Assembly (NCBI RefSeq): GCF_030817355.1
Contig: NZ_JAUSZH010000001.1
Span: forward strand, 4,093,001-4,157,000
Direction: 5' to 3'
Source of the DNA: Streptomyces sp. V1I1
GTDB taxonomy: Bacteria; Actinomycetota; Actinomycetes; Streptomycetales; Streptomycetaceae
DNA length: 64,000 nucleotides
Part shown: one piece after another, positions 22,403 to 32,170 of the stretch
Layout: each line of letters starts with the position of its first letter
Numbering within the stretch: position 1 is the first letter of the stretch
Position numbers and translations under genes: made by a program
The notes under the pieces: generated by a model
Databases searched by the model: none
The model's input: the letters and a program-made list of their open reading frames with translations, nothing else
What the model was told of the DNA's origin: nothing

Positions 22403-22416
22403 GTTTCACGTGAAAC
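22403..22416. promoter_or_regulatory. parS: parS site 3
   Basis: Perfect GTTTCACGTGAAAC in the convergent intergenic gap before the trxA stop. Confidence 0.95.
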
Positions 22417-22436
22417 AACCGAGCCGACTGCTCGGA

Positions 22437-22769
22437 CTACTCGCCGATGAACCCCTCAAGGTCGCGGACGATTGCGGCCTTCGGCTTGGCACCGACGATC
22501 GTCTTGGCGACCTCGCCGTTGTGGTAGACGTTCAGCGTCGGGATGGACATGACGCCGTACTTGGCCGCGGTGGCCGGGTTCTCGTCGATGTTGAGCTTGA
22601 CGATCTCGATCTTGTCGCCGTGCTCCGCCGCGATGGCCTCGAGGGACGGCGCGATCTGGCGGCAGGGACCGCACCAGGCGGCCCAGAAGTCCACCAGCAC
22701 GGGCTTGTCGCTCTTGAGGACATCTTCTTCGAAGGTGTCATCTGTCACGTTCTTCAGGGCGCCGGCCAC
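22437..22769 (-). CDS. trxA: Thioredoxin A
   Basis: Thioredoxin keeps cytoplasmic proteins reduced. The 110-residue protein starts at GTG and carries the active site WCGPC at 32-36 in the usual VLVDFWAAWCGPCRQIAPSLE context, with the cis-proline in SIPTLNVY. It follows trxB by 47 bases on the minus strand, so electrons flow NADPH to TrxB to TrxA from one operon. The SigR-type promoter upstream of trxB should drive both under disulfide stress. Confidence 0.98.
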   Translation of the reverse strand: MAGALKNVTDDTFEEDVLKSDKPVLVDFWAAWCGPCRQIAPSLEAIAAEHGDKIEIVKLNIDENPATAAKYGVMSIPTLNVYHNGEVAKTIVGAKPKAAIVRDLEGFIGE

Positions 22770-22816
22770 GGCGGCCTCCTTAATTCTTTGCGGGGTGGGA
22801 GGAGGATGGTTAGGGG

Positions 22817-23809
22817 TCAGACCGCGGGGGTCTTCTCCGGCTCGGCGATCTTCTCCGGCTTGGCGGCCTTCTCGCTGTCGGCGAGCGCGGCGAGGTAGCG
22901 CTCGGCATCGAGGGCGGCGGAGCAGCCGGTGCCGGCGGCGGTGATGGCTTGACGGTAGGTGTGGTCGACGACGTCACCCGCTGCGAAGACACCCGTCAGG
23001 TTGGTGCGCGTCGACGGGGCATCGACCTTCAGGTAGCCCTCGTCGTCCAGATCGAGCTGGCCCTTGAAGAGCTCGGTCCGCGGGTCATGGCCGACGGCGA
23101 TAAACAGCCCGGTGACCGGAAGCTCAGAGGTCTCGCAGGACTTGGTGTTGCGCAGAGTCAGACCGGTGAGCTTCTGCTCGCCATGGATCTGGGCGACCTC
23201 GCTGTGCCAGGCGAAGGAGATCTTCGGGTCGGCGAAGGCGCGGTCCTGCATGGCCTTGGAGGCACGCAGGGTGTCGCGGCGGTGGACGATGGTGACGGAC
23301 TTGGCGAAGCGGGAGAGGAAGGTCGCTTCCTCCATCGCGGTGTCGCCACCGCCGATCACGGCGATGTCCTGGTCCTTGAAGAAGAACCCGTCGCAGGTGG
23401 CGCACCAGGAGACGCCGCGTCCGGAGAGCGTGTCCTCGTTAGGCAGGCCGAGCTTGCGATGCTGGGAGCCGGTGGTGACGATGACGGCCTTGGCCCGGTG
23501 GACGATGCCCGCGGTGTCAGTGACGGTCTTGATCTCGCCGGTGAGGTCGACGGAGACGACGTCGTCCGGAACGAGTTCGGCGCCGAAGCGCTCGGCCTGG
23601 GCGCGCATGTTGTCCATCAGATCCGGACCCATGATGCCGTCGCGGAAGCCGGGGAAGTTCTCCACCTCGGTCGTGTTCATCAGCGCACCGCCGGCGGTGA
23701 CTGCACCCTCGAACACCAGCGGCTGCAACGAAGCGCGCGCCGTGTAGAGCGCCGCCGTGTAGCCGGCCGGCCCGGAGCCGATGATGATCACGTTACGGAC
23801 GTCGCTCAC
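22817..23809 (-). CDS. trxB: Thioredoxin reductase
   Basis: TrxB reduces thioredoxin with NADPH via FAD. The 330 residues start at GTG and show the FAD motif [18 protein letters not shown], the redox-active CATC in [11 protein letters not shown], the NADPH motif [28 protein letters not shown] and the C-terminal FAD contact [36 protein letters not shown] short E/K/P-rich tail extends the C-terminus. The operon is trxB-trxA. A near-ideal SigR promoter lies about 70-95 bases upstream. Confidence 0.98.
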   Translation of the reverse strand: MSDVRNVIIIGSGPAGYTAALYTARASLQPLVFEGAVTAGGALMNTTEVENFPGFRDGIMGPDLMDNMRAQAERFGAELVPDDVVSVDLTGEIKTVTDTAGIVHRAKAVIVTTGSQHRKLGLPNEDTLSGRGVSWCATCDGFFFKDQDIAVIGGGDTAMEEATFLSRFAKSVTIVHRRDTLRASKAMQDRAFADPKISFAWHSEVAQIHGEQKLTGLTLRNTKSCETSELPVTGLFIAVGHDPRTELFKGQLDLDDEGYLKVDAPSTRTNLTGVFAAGDVVDHTYRQAITAAGTGCSAALDAERYLAALADSEKAAKPEKIAEPEKTPAV

Positions 23810-23877
23810 AGGTTTCTTCCTCGTCTCTGTGGACTGTCTGCTGCCTACGGGGGCCGGTCAATGACTCTCACCCCACC

Positions 23878-23905
23878 CAACGGATCCTACGGGGCTTGCA
23901 TTCCC
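23878..23905 (-). promoter_or_regulatory. SigR-type promoter of trxBA
   Basis: On the minus strand GGGAAT (23905-23900) is followed after exactly 18 bases by GTTG (23881-23878), matching the sigma-R consensus GGAAT-N18-GTT known from Streptomyces trxBA, where it mediates thiol-oxidative induction. It lies 69 bases before the GTG of trxB. Confidence 0.85.
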
Positions 23906-23934
23906 GGGATGTCCGAGCGGCGCAGCGCCGTGTG

Positions 23935-24840
23935 TCAGTAGCGAGGGTAGGAGTTCGTCAGCAGCAGCTTGCCGGTGGGCGCGGGCGCGGTGTTGATGCA
24001 GGCCGCATCGATCACATACGCCTGGACCTGCTCGCTGTCCGTGGAATGCGGCAGCACCACGAGGTAGGCATTGCCGCCCTCGTACTGGCCCCGCTCCGCG
24101 GCGATCGGAGCATCGGGCCGGCCGGTGCCCTTCTGGATACAGGGCGGTACCGCGACGTCCGGTGTGCGCTTGGGCGAATTGGAGTTGGAGTGGCTGTCGA
24201 TGGACGGCCCCTTCTCCATTCGTGGCTCCGCTTGGGTTGGGCTCGTGGCGATCAGCGCCTGTACGCGATCCTCGAGGCCTGACGCAGAGAATTCGTGGGA
24301 GTCGCCGGCCGCGGAGCTGACGCTCGCATCCTTCTGGGCGGAGCTGTTGCTCGCGGACTGGAACGACTGGAGGAGCAGGACGCTCATACTGATTGCCGCC
24401 GCCCCGAGGACGGCACCCAGGACAGCCTTGCGCCGCCGCCGGGTCTGGCGGCCGCGGCCGGGACCGGTGGCAGCGCGCGCGTGCCCTGTCGGCCGGTCGG
24501 CAGGAGCGGTCTCCGCCAGCTGTGCAGCGGGCACTGCAGCGGGCTCTGTTTCACGTGAAACATCCGCGGTCTGTACGGGCGCGGTGGAGTCCAGCAGAGC
24601 CTCGGCGGCCAGCGCGGCATCGATGCGGCCGACGACGTCAGCGGGCATTCGGTGGGCACCGGGGAGCGTGCCGAGGAGTCCGCGGATTTCTTCGAGAGAC
24701 GCATGTACCTCGGCGCACAGCGAACAGCCGTCCAGATGCTGTCGCACATCGGCTGTGCGGGACGGAGTGAGCAGCCCCTCGGTGAGGTCGGAGATTTCCG
24801 AGACGTCCGGGTGCTGAGTCGTGTCGGCCGTGGATGTCAC
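23935..24840 (-). CDS. Membrane anti-sigma factor paired with SigM
   Basis: The 301-residue protein has an N-terminal zinc-binding anti-sigma motif H-x3-C-x2-C (RQHLDGCSLCAEVH, about 34-43), a disordered linker, one membrane span near 140-160 (VLGAVLGAAAISMSVLLL) and an extracytoplasmic domain of 140 residues. Its start overlaps the sigM stop by four bases, as expected for a sigma/anti-sigma pair: the N-terminus should bind SigM at the membrane. parS site 4 lies inside the gene and is read as DVSRETEP. The signal sensed is not evident. Confidence 0.85.
   Translation of the reverse strand: MTSTADTTQHPDVSEISDLTEGLLTPSRTADVRQHLDGCSLCAEVHASLEEIRGLLGTLPGAHRMPADVVGRIDAALAAEALLDSTAPVQTADVSRETEPAAVPAAQLAETAPADRPTGHARAATGPGRGRQTRRRRKAVLGAVLGAAAISMSVLLLQSFQSASNSSAQKDASVSSAAGDSHEFSASGLEDRVQALIATSPTQAEPRMEKGPSIDSHSNSNSPKRTPDVAVPPCIQKGTGRPDAPIAAERGQYEGGNAYLVVLPHSTDSEQVQAYVIDAACINTAPAPTGKLLLTNSYPRY
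24548..24561. promoter_or_regulatory. parS: parS site 4, inside the anti-sigma gene
   Basis: Perfect GTTTCACGTGAAAC within coding sequence. Confidence 0.95.
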
Positions 24841-25541
24841 GCGCGCCCACCTCCGCCCTTCACAGCTGCAGGATCATTTGGCCCTGCGTACCTTTGTCCC
24901 GACGCCGGTGGGACGGATGCCCCGGGCGTCCGGTTCCTTCCCATGCTGAGCTCGGTGCTATCCCCGGCATCACCGCGCAGATGAGTGAGCATCGGCAACA
25001 GTCGTGCCCGACCGCGCGCACAGCGGCTCTTGACGGTCCCGATCGGCACATCGAGGACGCTGGCCGCCTCCGCCACCGGGTAGCCCTGCATGTCCACCAG
25101 AACCAGCGCTGCCCGCTGGTCGAGGGGAAGTTTTGCCAGCGCGGCCAGGAGTTCGCGGTGCAGATCCTGACGCTCCGCCGGGGCCTCGGCGGATTCATGA
25201 GGCTCGAGGAGCTGCTCCAGGCGCTCGGTGTCGTCGACGGGGGAGGTCTTACGCGAGGCCGCCTTGCGGGCCCGGTCGAGACACGCATTGACGGTGATGC
25301 GGTGGAGCCAGGTGGTCACGGCGGACTGGCCGCGGAAGGTGTGGGCGGCCCTGAAGGCCGACACCAGGGCGTCCTGAACCGCGTCCGCGGCCTCCTCTCG
25401 GTCCCCCAGGGTGCGCAGGGCGACGGCCCAGAGCCTGTCGCGGTGGCGCCGTACAAGCTCACCGAAGGCATCCGGGTCCCCCGCGACGTGGCGGGCCAGA
25501 AGGTCCTGGTCGCTTGTGTCGCCGAGTGTCGCGTCGTCCAA
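24837..25541 (-). CDS. sigM: ECF RNA polymerase sigma factor SigM
   Basis: The protein of 234 residues has sigma region 2 (DAFGELVRRHRDRLWAVALRTLGDREEAADAVQDALVSAF, with TWLHRITVNACLDRAR) and region 4 (LPLDQRAALVLVDMQGYPVAEAASVLDVPIGTVKSRCARGRARL), the two-domain ECF form. The start is TTG at 25541, supported by GGGGAGGGGG 8-10 bases upstream. The C-terminal 50 residues are not conserved in sigma factors and look disordered. Order and overlap with the anti-sigma gene match the SigM locus of Streptomyces next to trxBA and murJ. Targets cannot be read from this window. Confidence 0.92.
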   Translation of the reverse strand: MDDATLGDTSDQDLLARHVAGDPDAFGELVRRHRDRLWAVALRTLGDREEAADAVQDALVSAFRAAHTFRGQSAVTTWLHRITVNACLDRARKAASRKTSPVDDTERLEQLLEPHESAEAPAERQDLHRELLAALAKLPLDQRAALVLVDMQGYPVAEAASVLDVPIGTVKSRCARGRARLLPMLTHLRGDAGDSTELSMGRNRTPGASVPPASGQRYAGPNDPAAVKGGGGRA

Positions 25542-25566
25542 CGGTGAGCCCCCTCCCCTGATGCCG

Positions 25567-27264
25567 TCAGCTGGTGATCTTGATCTCGGAGACCTTGCCC
25601 CGGAAGTTGCCCTCGTCGGTCTGCGGCAGTTCGGTCAGCCAGACCAGAACGTACCGTGCCCGCACGGGCTTGCCGGGCTTGAGGGACACATTCGAACCGG
25701 ATCCGTCGGAGACCTTGGTGAAGCCGTCGAGGGTCGTCGGCTCGGACGAGGCATCCTCGGGCGCGGTCCGCAGTTCCACAGATGTCTCGCCACCGAGGAA
25801 GGACACGTTCACGGTGCCGACCTGCTGGACCTTGCCGAGGTCCAGAACGATGCCTACGCCCGCCTTCAACCGGCCGAAGTCCGCGCTGAGGTAGCCATCG
25901 GTGTTCCAGTAGGTGGCCGGATCGCCGTCGTAGCTGTTCTTTATCCCGGCAGGCTTCTCGGAGCCGTCCCCGAGGGGGTCGAAGTCATGGGCGCCAGTGA
26001 TGGCGACCGGCTTGCCGGTCTGGACCCCGTTGTTCTTCTCGCCGTTGTTCGTCTGCGAGGTGCCCGGATCGACCGGGTCCTTGTCGCGGTCGATCAGCTT
26101 GTCGGCGACCTGCCAGCTGCCGAGTCCCAGCGCGGCGATGAGCAGAGCCGCCACCGTCCACTTGAGGACCTTGCCGGTACGGCTCTGGAGAGGCGCGGGC
26201 GGGCTGGGAACCGGCTGGGGGGCCGTGGCGTTCGGTCGGGCGGCAGGACGGCCATACGTGCCCTGCTGGTACGTGGTGCGCTGGTACTCGGGCGGTGAGG
26301 TGAACGCAGGCTCCGGCGGGCGGATGCGAGGCATCGCAGCGACGGCCTTTGCGAGTTCGTCGGGCGTGGTGCACGGCGGCTCCTGGCGGGACGCCGTGGC
26401 GCCGTCGTTGACCAGAGCTCGCATGGCGAGCTCCGAGAGCCCGCGGTGGACACCGGCCCGCACCTGGTCGGGGGCGATGAGCCCGACGCCCTTGGGCAGC
26501 CCGGAGAGGCCGTAGGCGTCGCTCTCGTATGGCCAGCGCTGAGTCAGCGCGGCGTACAGCAGGGCGCCGATCGCCTCGGTGTCGGCGCGCTGCGGACCAT
26601 CAGCAGTGATCCCGCGCAGGGCGGCATTCACGGCGAGACCGCGGATCCGGTATTGCCCGGTCGAGGTCCGCAGCACCGCGCCGGGCGTCAGCCTGAGATG
26701 GGCCAGCCCCTCACGGTGCGCCGCGGCCATCGCCTGGGAGAGCTGGTCGACGAGCTGGTACGCGTCGTGCGGCTCCATGGGGCCCATGGCCAGCAGCGCG
26801 GTGAGCTCCGTCGCGTCGGGAAGCCACTCGTGGACGACGTAGACGAGGTCGTTCTCCTCGACGGCGTCGAGGACCTGTACGAAGCGAGGGTCGCCGAGAA
26901 GCGCCGAGGAGCGGGCCGCCGCGAGTACGGAGCGGGCCCGCGGATGGTCGGCAGGGAGTAGATGGACGCCGACAGCACGGCGCAATTTCTCGTCGACTGC
27001 GCGCCAACTGCTGAAACCGTCCAGACGGGTGACGCACTCCTCGAGTCGGTAGCGTCTGGCGAGTTTGTGACCACTGTGCAGTTCGGGCGTGGCGATGGCG
27101 GGTTCGGCTCCCTGCCGTTCGCTGCCCGTGTCCGGTGCGGTCTTCTCCGCCGTGTCCTGGGATTCCGCCGCCCCGTCGGTCGTGGCCTTGCCCGCCTGGG
27201 CGGTCAGCGGATCGTCTCCGCTGTTGTCGGCCACGTCGACGGCAGCCGTGCTACGTTCCGCCAC
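25567..27264 (-). CDS. Membrane pseudokinase with C-terminal sugar-binding-like domain
   Basis: The 565-residue protein starts at GTG. After a disordered N-terminus comes a Ser/Thr-kinase-like fold (about 70-320) that lacks catalytic residues: the HRD loop reads REGLAHLRLTPGAV and the DFG segment YRIRGLAV. A proline-rich linker, one membrane span near 370-390 (WTVAALLIAALGLGSWQV) and an extracellular discoidin/CBM-like domain (about 420-565, with SYDGDPATYWNTDGY) follow. In Mycobacterium tuberculosis the MurJ homologue Rv3910 carries the same pseudokinase and outer domain fused to the flippase. Here they are a separate gene just downstream of murJ. A regulatory role in peptidoglycan export is a strong inference; it will not phosphorylate. 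Confidence 0.85.
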   Translation of the reverse strand: MAERSTAAVDVADNSGDDPLTAQAGKATTDGAAESQDTAEKTAPDTGSERQGAEPAIATPELHSGHKLARRYRLEECVTRLDGFSSWRAVDEKLRRAVGVHLLPADHPRARSVLAAARSSALLGDPRFVQVLDAVEENDLVYVVHEWLPDATELTALLAMGPMEPHDAYQLVDQLSQAMAAAHREGLAHLRLTPGAVLRTSTGQYRIRGLAVNAALRGITADGPQRADTEAIGALLYAALTQRWPYESDAYGLSGLPKGVGLIAPDQVRAGVHRGLSELAMRALVNDGATASRQEPPCTTPDELAKAVAAMPRIRPPEPAFTSPPEYQRTTYQQGTYGRPAARPNATAPQPVPSPPAPLQSRTGKVLKWTVAALLIAALGLGSWQVADKLIDRDKDPVDPGTSQTNNGEKNNGVQTGKPVAITGAHDFDPLGDGSEKPAGIKNSYDGDPATYWNTDGYLSADFGRLKAGVGIVLDLGKVQQVGTVNVSFLGGETSVELRTAPEDASSEPTTLDGFTKVSDGSGSNVSLKPGKPVRARYVLVWLTELPQTDEGNFRGKVSEIKITS

Positions 27265-27383
27265 CGTCGCTCCTGCCTCCCCATCCGTTGCGCATATTCA
27301 ACAGCCATGCCAATTGTGCCCACAGTCGGCCGCTATGCACGACACACGGCGGCCGACGATGGTTGTGCGGGACTGCGCGCCCG

Positions 27384-29567
27384 CTAGCGGCCGAGGCGGC
27401 CGCGCACCATGCCGACCATGGCGTTGAGCTCCTCGATGCGCATCCGCTTCGCGGCGACGAAGAAGACGCCCAGCAGCACGATCCCGCCCCCGGCCAGCGC
27501 GGCGAGCGAGCCGAGGGCGCCGCCCCCGAGCCCCTTGACGATGACGAAGGCGACCGCGCCGGCGGCCGCCGCCGCGGGGACGGAGGCCAAGCAGAGACGT
27601 GCATACGTGCGCATGACGTGTGCGCCGTCCAGATCCCCGCCGAGGCGGTTCTTGAGCCGGCGCCAGGCGATGCCGACGCCGACGGCGTAGGCGAGACCGT
27701 AGGAGGCCGCCATGCCGACTACTGCCCAGCGGGCGGGCAGCACGACATAGCAGGCGGCGGAGGCGGCGGCGTTGACCGCGGCGACGATGACCGTGTTGTA
27801 GAAGGGCGTCCTGGTGTCCTCGTACGCGTAGAAGCCACGCAGCACGACGTACTGGACGGAGTACGGGATGAGGCCGAGGCCGAACGCCATCAGGATGAAG
27901 CCCATGCCGCGGGCGGCTTCCTGGCCGCTGGAGGCGAACAGCAGGCTGGACATGGGGACGCCGAGAGCCAGGAACGCGAAGGCCACCGGAACGATCGCGA
28001 CTGCGGAGTTGCGCAGCCCTTGAGAGATGTCGTCGCGCACCGCGCCCGGGTCGTCGTCGTGGGCGGCGCGGGAGATCCGCGGCAGCAGGGCGGCCATGAC
28101 CGAGACGGTGATGATGGCCTGCGGCATGCCCCAGATCAGCTGGGCGTTGGTGTACGCGATGAAACCCGCGCCGTCCCTGCCGGACGCCTCACCGGCGGCG
28201 GTGGCGAGCTGGGTGACGACCAGCACGCCCGCCTGGTTGGCGAGGACGAACAGCACGGTCCACTTGGCCAGCTTGACGGTCTTGCCGAGACCGTGGCCCT
28301 TCCAGTCGAACCGCGGCCGGAACCTGAAACCGGTCTCACGCAGGTACGGGATCATCGCCAGGGCCTGGACCACCAGGCCCAGCAGAGTGCCGATGCCCAG
28401 CAGCCGCACGCCTTCCGGCGGAATCGTCTGTACGCCCATCTGCGACTCGGCGGAGGTGCCGTACACCCAGATGAACAGGCCGAACGTGGTGATCATGACG
28501 ATGTTGTTGAGGACCGGGGTCCACATCATCGCGCCGAACTTCCCACGGGCGTTGAGGATCTGTCCCATGACCACGTGCACGCCCATGAAGAAGATCGTGG
28601 GCAAGCAGTAGCGGGCGAAGGTGACGGCGACACTGTCTGCCGCCGCATTGGAGGCGATGGTGTCCGACATGAGCTGGATCAGCAGCGGAGCCGCGAACAC
28701 CGCGATGGCGACGATGGCGCCGAGCGCCACCATGACGAGCGTCAGTAGCCGGTTGGCGTATGCCTCGCCGCCGTCATCGTCGTTCTTCATCGCCCGCACC
28801 AGCTGCGGTACGAACACAGAGTTGAGGCCGCCTCCGACGGTGAGGATGTAGATCATCGTCGGCAGGGTGTACGCGACGGTGTAGGTGTCACCGAGCAGGG
28901 CGGCGCCGAGAGCAGCGGTGATCACCAGGCTGCGTACAAAACCGGTGAGGCGGGACACCAACGTGCCGGCCGCCATTACCGCGCTGGACTTCAGCAGGCT
29001 GGAGGCCCGGCCGCCGGACTTCCTGGGGGCCGGTGCCGCCGGGATGGGTTCCGAGGGCGGGGTGGGGCGGCCGGAGGCCTGCTGGTCCCGGAAGAGGTGT
29101 GCGAACGCGTCGGGCTCCGGCTCCTCCTCGCCGGCCCGGGTGACCAGGTCGTCCACGCCCGTGAACTGGGTGGTCCTGGCGTCGTCCCCGTACGGCAGAT
29201 GACGGGAGGGGCCGGCCGGCTCGGGCGGCGGGGTCTGCGCCCAGACGCGGGGGTCCGGTGCGTGCTGCTGTGTCGGGGGCTGCTGATACAGCGGCTGAGG
29301 CTCCTGGTACGTGCCGGGGGGCGGCGGTGGGTGGGATGCGCGGTCGTACAGCGCCTCGGTCACAGGGTCCTGGGTCGACAGATCCTGCGCCCGGTAAGGA
29401 TCACGGTCGTAGGCGTCCTGGATGTACGGATCCTGGGTGTATGGGTCGGGGTCCGGTTGTGGCGGCGGAGGCCCCTGGCCCTGCAGCGGGGGATCCGGGG
29501 TCGGGCCCGGAGAAGGCACAGCTCCGCCCGCGCCCTGACCACTGTCACCGTCGTACGGCGCGTTCAT
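27384..29567 (-). CDS. murJ: Lipid II flippase MurJ (MviN)
   Basis: MurJ flips lipid II across the membrane for peptidoglycan synthesis. The 727 residues begin with about 190 low-complexity residues (P, Q, D, Y rich), unusual for the family but common in Streptomyces. The membrane part starts at KSSAVMAAGTLVSRLTGFVRSLVITAALG and has the roughly 14 spans of the MOP exporter fold, ending in a short basic tail. A GAGGTGGGG ribosome site precedes ATG 29567. It lies between the DUF6049 protein gene and the pseudokinase gene in one long minus-strand array. Confidence 0.95.
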   Translation of the reverse strand: MNAPYDGDSGQGAGGAVPSPGPTPDPPLQGQGPPPPQPDPDPYTQDPYIQDAYDRDPYRAQDLSTQDPVTEALYDRASHPPPPPGTYQEPQPLYQQPPTQQHAPDPRVWAQTPPPEPAGPSRHLPYGDDARTTQFTGVDDLVTRAGEEEPEPDAFAHLFRDQQASGRPTPPSEPIPAAPAPRKSGGRASSLLKSSAVMAAGTLVSRLTGFVRSLVITAALGAALLGDTYTVAYTLPTMIYILTVGGGLNSVFVPQLVRAMKNDDDGGEAYANRLLTLVMVALGAIVAIAVFAAPLLIQLMSDTIASNAAADSVAVTFARYCLPTIFFMGVHVVMGQILNARGKFGAMMWTPVLNNIVMITTFGLFIWVYGTSAESQMGVQTIPPEGVRLLGIGTLLGLVVQALAMIPYLRETGFRFRPRFDWKGHGLGKTVKLAKWTVLFVLANQAGVLVVTQLATAAGEASGRDGAGFIAYTNAQLIWGMPQAIITVSVMAALLPRISRAAHDDDPGAVRDDISQGLRNSAVAIVPVAFAFLALGVPMSSLLFASSGQEAARGMGFILMAFGLGLIPYSVQYVVLRGFYAYEDTRTPFYNTVIVAAVNAAASAACYVVLPARWAVVGMAASYGLAYAVGVGIAWRRLKNRLGGDLDGAHVMRTYARLCLASVPAAAAAGAVAFVIVKGLGGGALGSLAALAGGGIVLLGVFFVAAKRMRIEELNAMVGMVRGRLGR

Positions 29568-29612
29568 TGCAACCCCACCTCATCGTCCCCGGCCCACGGG
29601 CCACGACATCGC

Positions 29613-32003
29613 TCAACGGTCCACTTTCTCACCCGTGCCCGACGGGTCGCCGCTTCCCGGTCCGGTGTCCGGTGCCGGGTCACTCGCCTGCCCGGGATCG
29701 GGGCTGCTGATGTCACCCTCTGAGCCCTCTGAGCCCTCTGAGCCCTCGGAGCCTTCTGCCTCGGAGCCCTCTGACTCCGAGCCCTCTGACCCTGAGCCCT
29801 TTGAGCCTTCCGCATCCTCCGTGGCCGCGTCTCGCGCAGCCGCGCGCTTGCGCTGGGTGTACATCCTGACGCCTGCCAGGACGAGCAGCAGCACACCGCC
29901 GGCGATGACGAGCATCACGGTGGGAGTGATCTCGGAGACCTTCACCGTGAACCTCATTGGATCGCCGTACGGCTTTCCGTCCTCGGTGAAGAGCTGGGCC
30001 GTCATCTGCACCGGGCCGTTTGCGTTGGCCGCCGCGGTGAACTTCACCGACTGGCTGTGGCCGCCCTCGACCTTGATCGGCTGCTGGGCTGTGGCCTTGT
30101 CCTGGTCGAGGTTGAGGCGGGTGGCGTTGTCCGACGTCAGCCGCAGCACCAGGTGGTCGATCCCCTGGACCAGCCTGTTCTGCACGGTGACCGGGATCGT
30201 CGCACTGCGCCCCGACAAGGTGATCGCCGACTTCTCAATCAGCTGCACCTCTTCGGTGAGGCTCTGCAGGTAGGCCCGCACACCGGCGCGGTACAGCTGG
30301 GCCCCCACCGGGTTGCCACGCCAGGAAGTGGACATCTCCCTGTCGATCGCCCTGCCGAACGGGGTCTCCACCCGGTCCTGCGCGGTGAGGATGACCTTGA
30401 AGTTGTCGAGGGTGTTCTGTGTGTTCCTGATGTCGCGGAACGCCTGAGGCCGCAACTCCTGCCTGCGTAGCTGCTCGGGATAGCGGGAGCTGCCGGGCAC
30501 CTTGGTCGCGGCGTTGGCGTCGGGCTTGGCGCCCGCGGCAGCGACCAGGTCGAGCGGCTGCGTCCAGCGCTGGGCCTCGAGGGCTTGCAGCGCGCGTGCC
30601 ATGGACTGCGCCTGGGACGCGCTCGGGATCCGTTGCGGGGCGACGACGATGCTCCGCTGGTTGCTGGGGGCCTGGAGGGTCAGCGCAAGTGTCTGGGCGA
30701 GGAACTCCTGAACCGCGAGGGTGGAATTCCCGGTCTTGATCATGTCGCCCTGGAAGGCGGTGGAGAGCCGGGCGTCGGCGACCACTGCCGTTGTCCCGCC
30801 GCCGATGGGGCGCGCCGCGCTGGGTGTGTACGACAGATCGTCCCGCAGGCTGTCGCTGCGGGAGATCACTTTGTGGGCGCCGGCCGAGGTGGCGACATCG
30901 ACGATCGAGGAGTCGATGGCGCCGTCGACGGGCCACGCGAAGTCGATGGACGGCTTCACATGGAGGATCGTCTCCACGGTCGTTTCCGCGACCTTGGTTG
31001 CCGACTGCAGATGGCTGAGGGATCCGGAGATGTTCTTGCCGCGGTGCGCCAGGGACGCCAGATCAGGGTCGGCGAACGGCAGCGCGACCACCTTGCGGCC
31101 GTGGACCGCGGCCTCGACGGCGCTCAGCCACCGCTTGGCAACGGCCTGGTTCTTGCCCGGGACAGTGGTGGCCCCACTCTTGACCTGGTAGTTCCTGGTC
31201 ATCGCATCGACGCTGGCCAGTAGATCCGGGTCGACGACCCAGGTGACGGGCAGATCGGTGCCGAGGGAGACGAGCTGGTCCAGCCGTCCGCCCGGGGCGA
31301 GCTCAGTGGCCAGCGTCTCGTCCTCGAAGACCGGAGTCTGCTGCTCGTCCGATCCCGTCTCCGAGGTGAGGTGGGTCGAGGAGATCAGCGGCCAGAGATA
31401 GGTGAACTGGGTCTTCTTCTCAACAGCCTCGGGCTGCCACGGGAGGAGGGTCCGCTCGATGCCCAGGACCTGGTCGAACGGCTCGTCCGGGGTCTGACCC
31501 GACAAGGACACACCGAGCTGGTAGACGCCGTCGTCGTCGAGTTCGAGCTCATTGACCGGGATGGAGAGCGTGAACTCGCGGCTGATGTCGGAGACGAGCT
31601 TGGGGATCTTGACTGTGTACTTGTCGCCGATCGGCGAGCCATCGGTGCCCGGCGTATAGCTGGTCTGCTGGGCGACGCGGTCGATGGAGGCCCTGCTGGA
31701 CAGCTTCTGTCCCACCCGTAGATCGATCTCGGCGTCGGTGACGGTCTGCTTGCCCTTGTTGATCACCGTGCCGGAGATCGTGAGCGTGTCGCTCTTGCCG
31801 GGGGCGGTCGGCGTCAGAGTGTCGAGAGACACATCGACTGTGGGGGAGCCCGAGGCGTTCTCGGCCGCGTGCGCGGCTGGCGTGGCCGGGCCGCACAGCA
31901 GTCCGGCCACAAGCGGGACGCCCAGGATCACGGAGGCTGTGCGCCGGAGCCACCGGCGGGCAGGAGAAGGATTCATCCCCTGGAAGTCTGCCGCCTCGGC
32001 CAC
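29613..32003 (-). CDS. Large secreted membrane-anchored DUF6049 protein
   Basis: From GTG 32003 (VAEAADFQGMNPSP) the protein has 796 residues; ATG 31976, nine codons in, is an equally possible start just before the signal peptide (RRTASVILGVPLVAGLLCGPATPAAHA). The rest is extracytoplasmic, with an immunoglobulin-like opening (VDVSLDTLTPTAPGKSDTLTISGTV) and a long beta/alpha body, then one membrane span near the end (MLVIAGGVLLLVLAGVRMYTQRKR) and a cytoplasmic tail made of repeated GSEGSEGSEGS units. The family is always found beside murJ in actinomycetes. Its function is not established; a cell-wall role is inferred from the operon. Confidence 0.85.
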   Translation of the reverse strand: MAEAADFQGMNPSPARRWLRRTASVILGVPLVAGLLCGPATPAAHAAENASGSPTVDVSLDTLTPTAPGKSDTLTISGTVINKGKQTVTDAEIDLRVGQKLSSRASIDRVAQQTSYTPGTDGSPIGDKYTVKIPKLVSDISREFTLSIPVNELELDDDGVYQLGVSLSGQTPDEPFDQVLGIERTLLPWQPEAVEKKTQFTYLWPLISSTHLTSETGSDEQQTPVFEDETLATELAPGGRLDQLVSLGTDLPVTWVVDPDLLASVDAMTRNYQVKSGATTVPGKNQAVAKRWLSAVEAAVHGRKVVALPFADPDLASLAHRGKNISGSLSHLQSATKVAETTVETILHVKPSIDFAWPVDGAIDSSIVDVATSAGAHKVISRSDSLRDDLSYTPSAARPIGGGTTAVVADARLSTAFQGDMIKTGNSTLAVQEFLAQTLALTLQAPSNQRSIVVAPQRIPSASQAQSMARALQALEAQRWTQPLDLVAAAGAKPDANAATKVPGSSRYPEQLRRQELRPQAFRDIRNTQNTLDNFKVILTAQDRVETPFGRAIDREMSTSWRGNPVGAQLYRAGVRAYLQSLTEEVQLIEKSAITLSGRSATIPVTVQNRLVQGIDHLVLRLTSDNATRLNLDQDKATAQQPIKVEGGHSQSVKFTAAANANGPVQMTAQLFTEDGKPYGDPMRFTVKVSEITPTVMLVIAGGVLLLVLAGVRMYTQRKRAAARDAATEDAEGSKGSGSEGSESEGSEAEGSEGSEGSEGSEGDISSPDPGQASDPAPDTGPGSGDPSGTGEKVDR

Positions 32004-32170
32004 GCGCTCGTCCGTCCTCGTCGTCTGTTGCCGTTGGTGGGTGTCGCTGGTTGCGTCCACGCATGGTAACGAGGTGCGCTGTGTCGAAGTGCCGCGGAGT
32101 GCCCCACATGATCGGATCGGCGTCATAAACAGGGGCGCTGCGGTCGGCGGGGCACGTACCCTTTTCTGTT

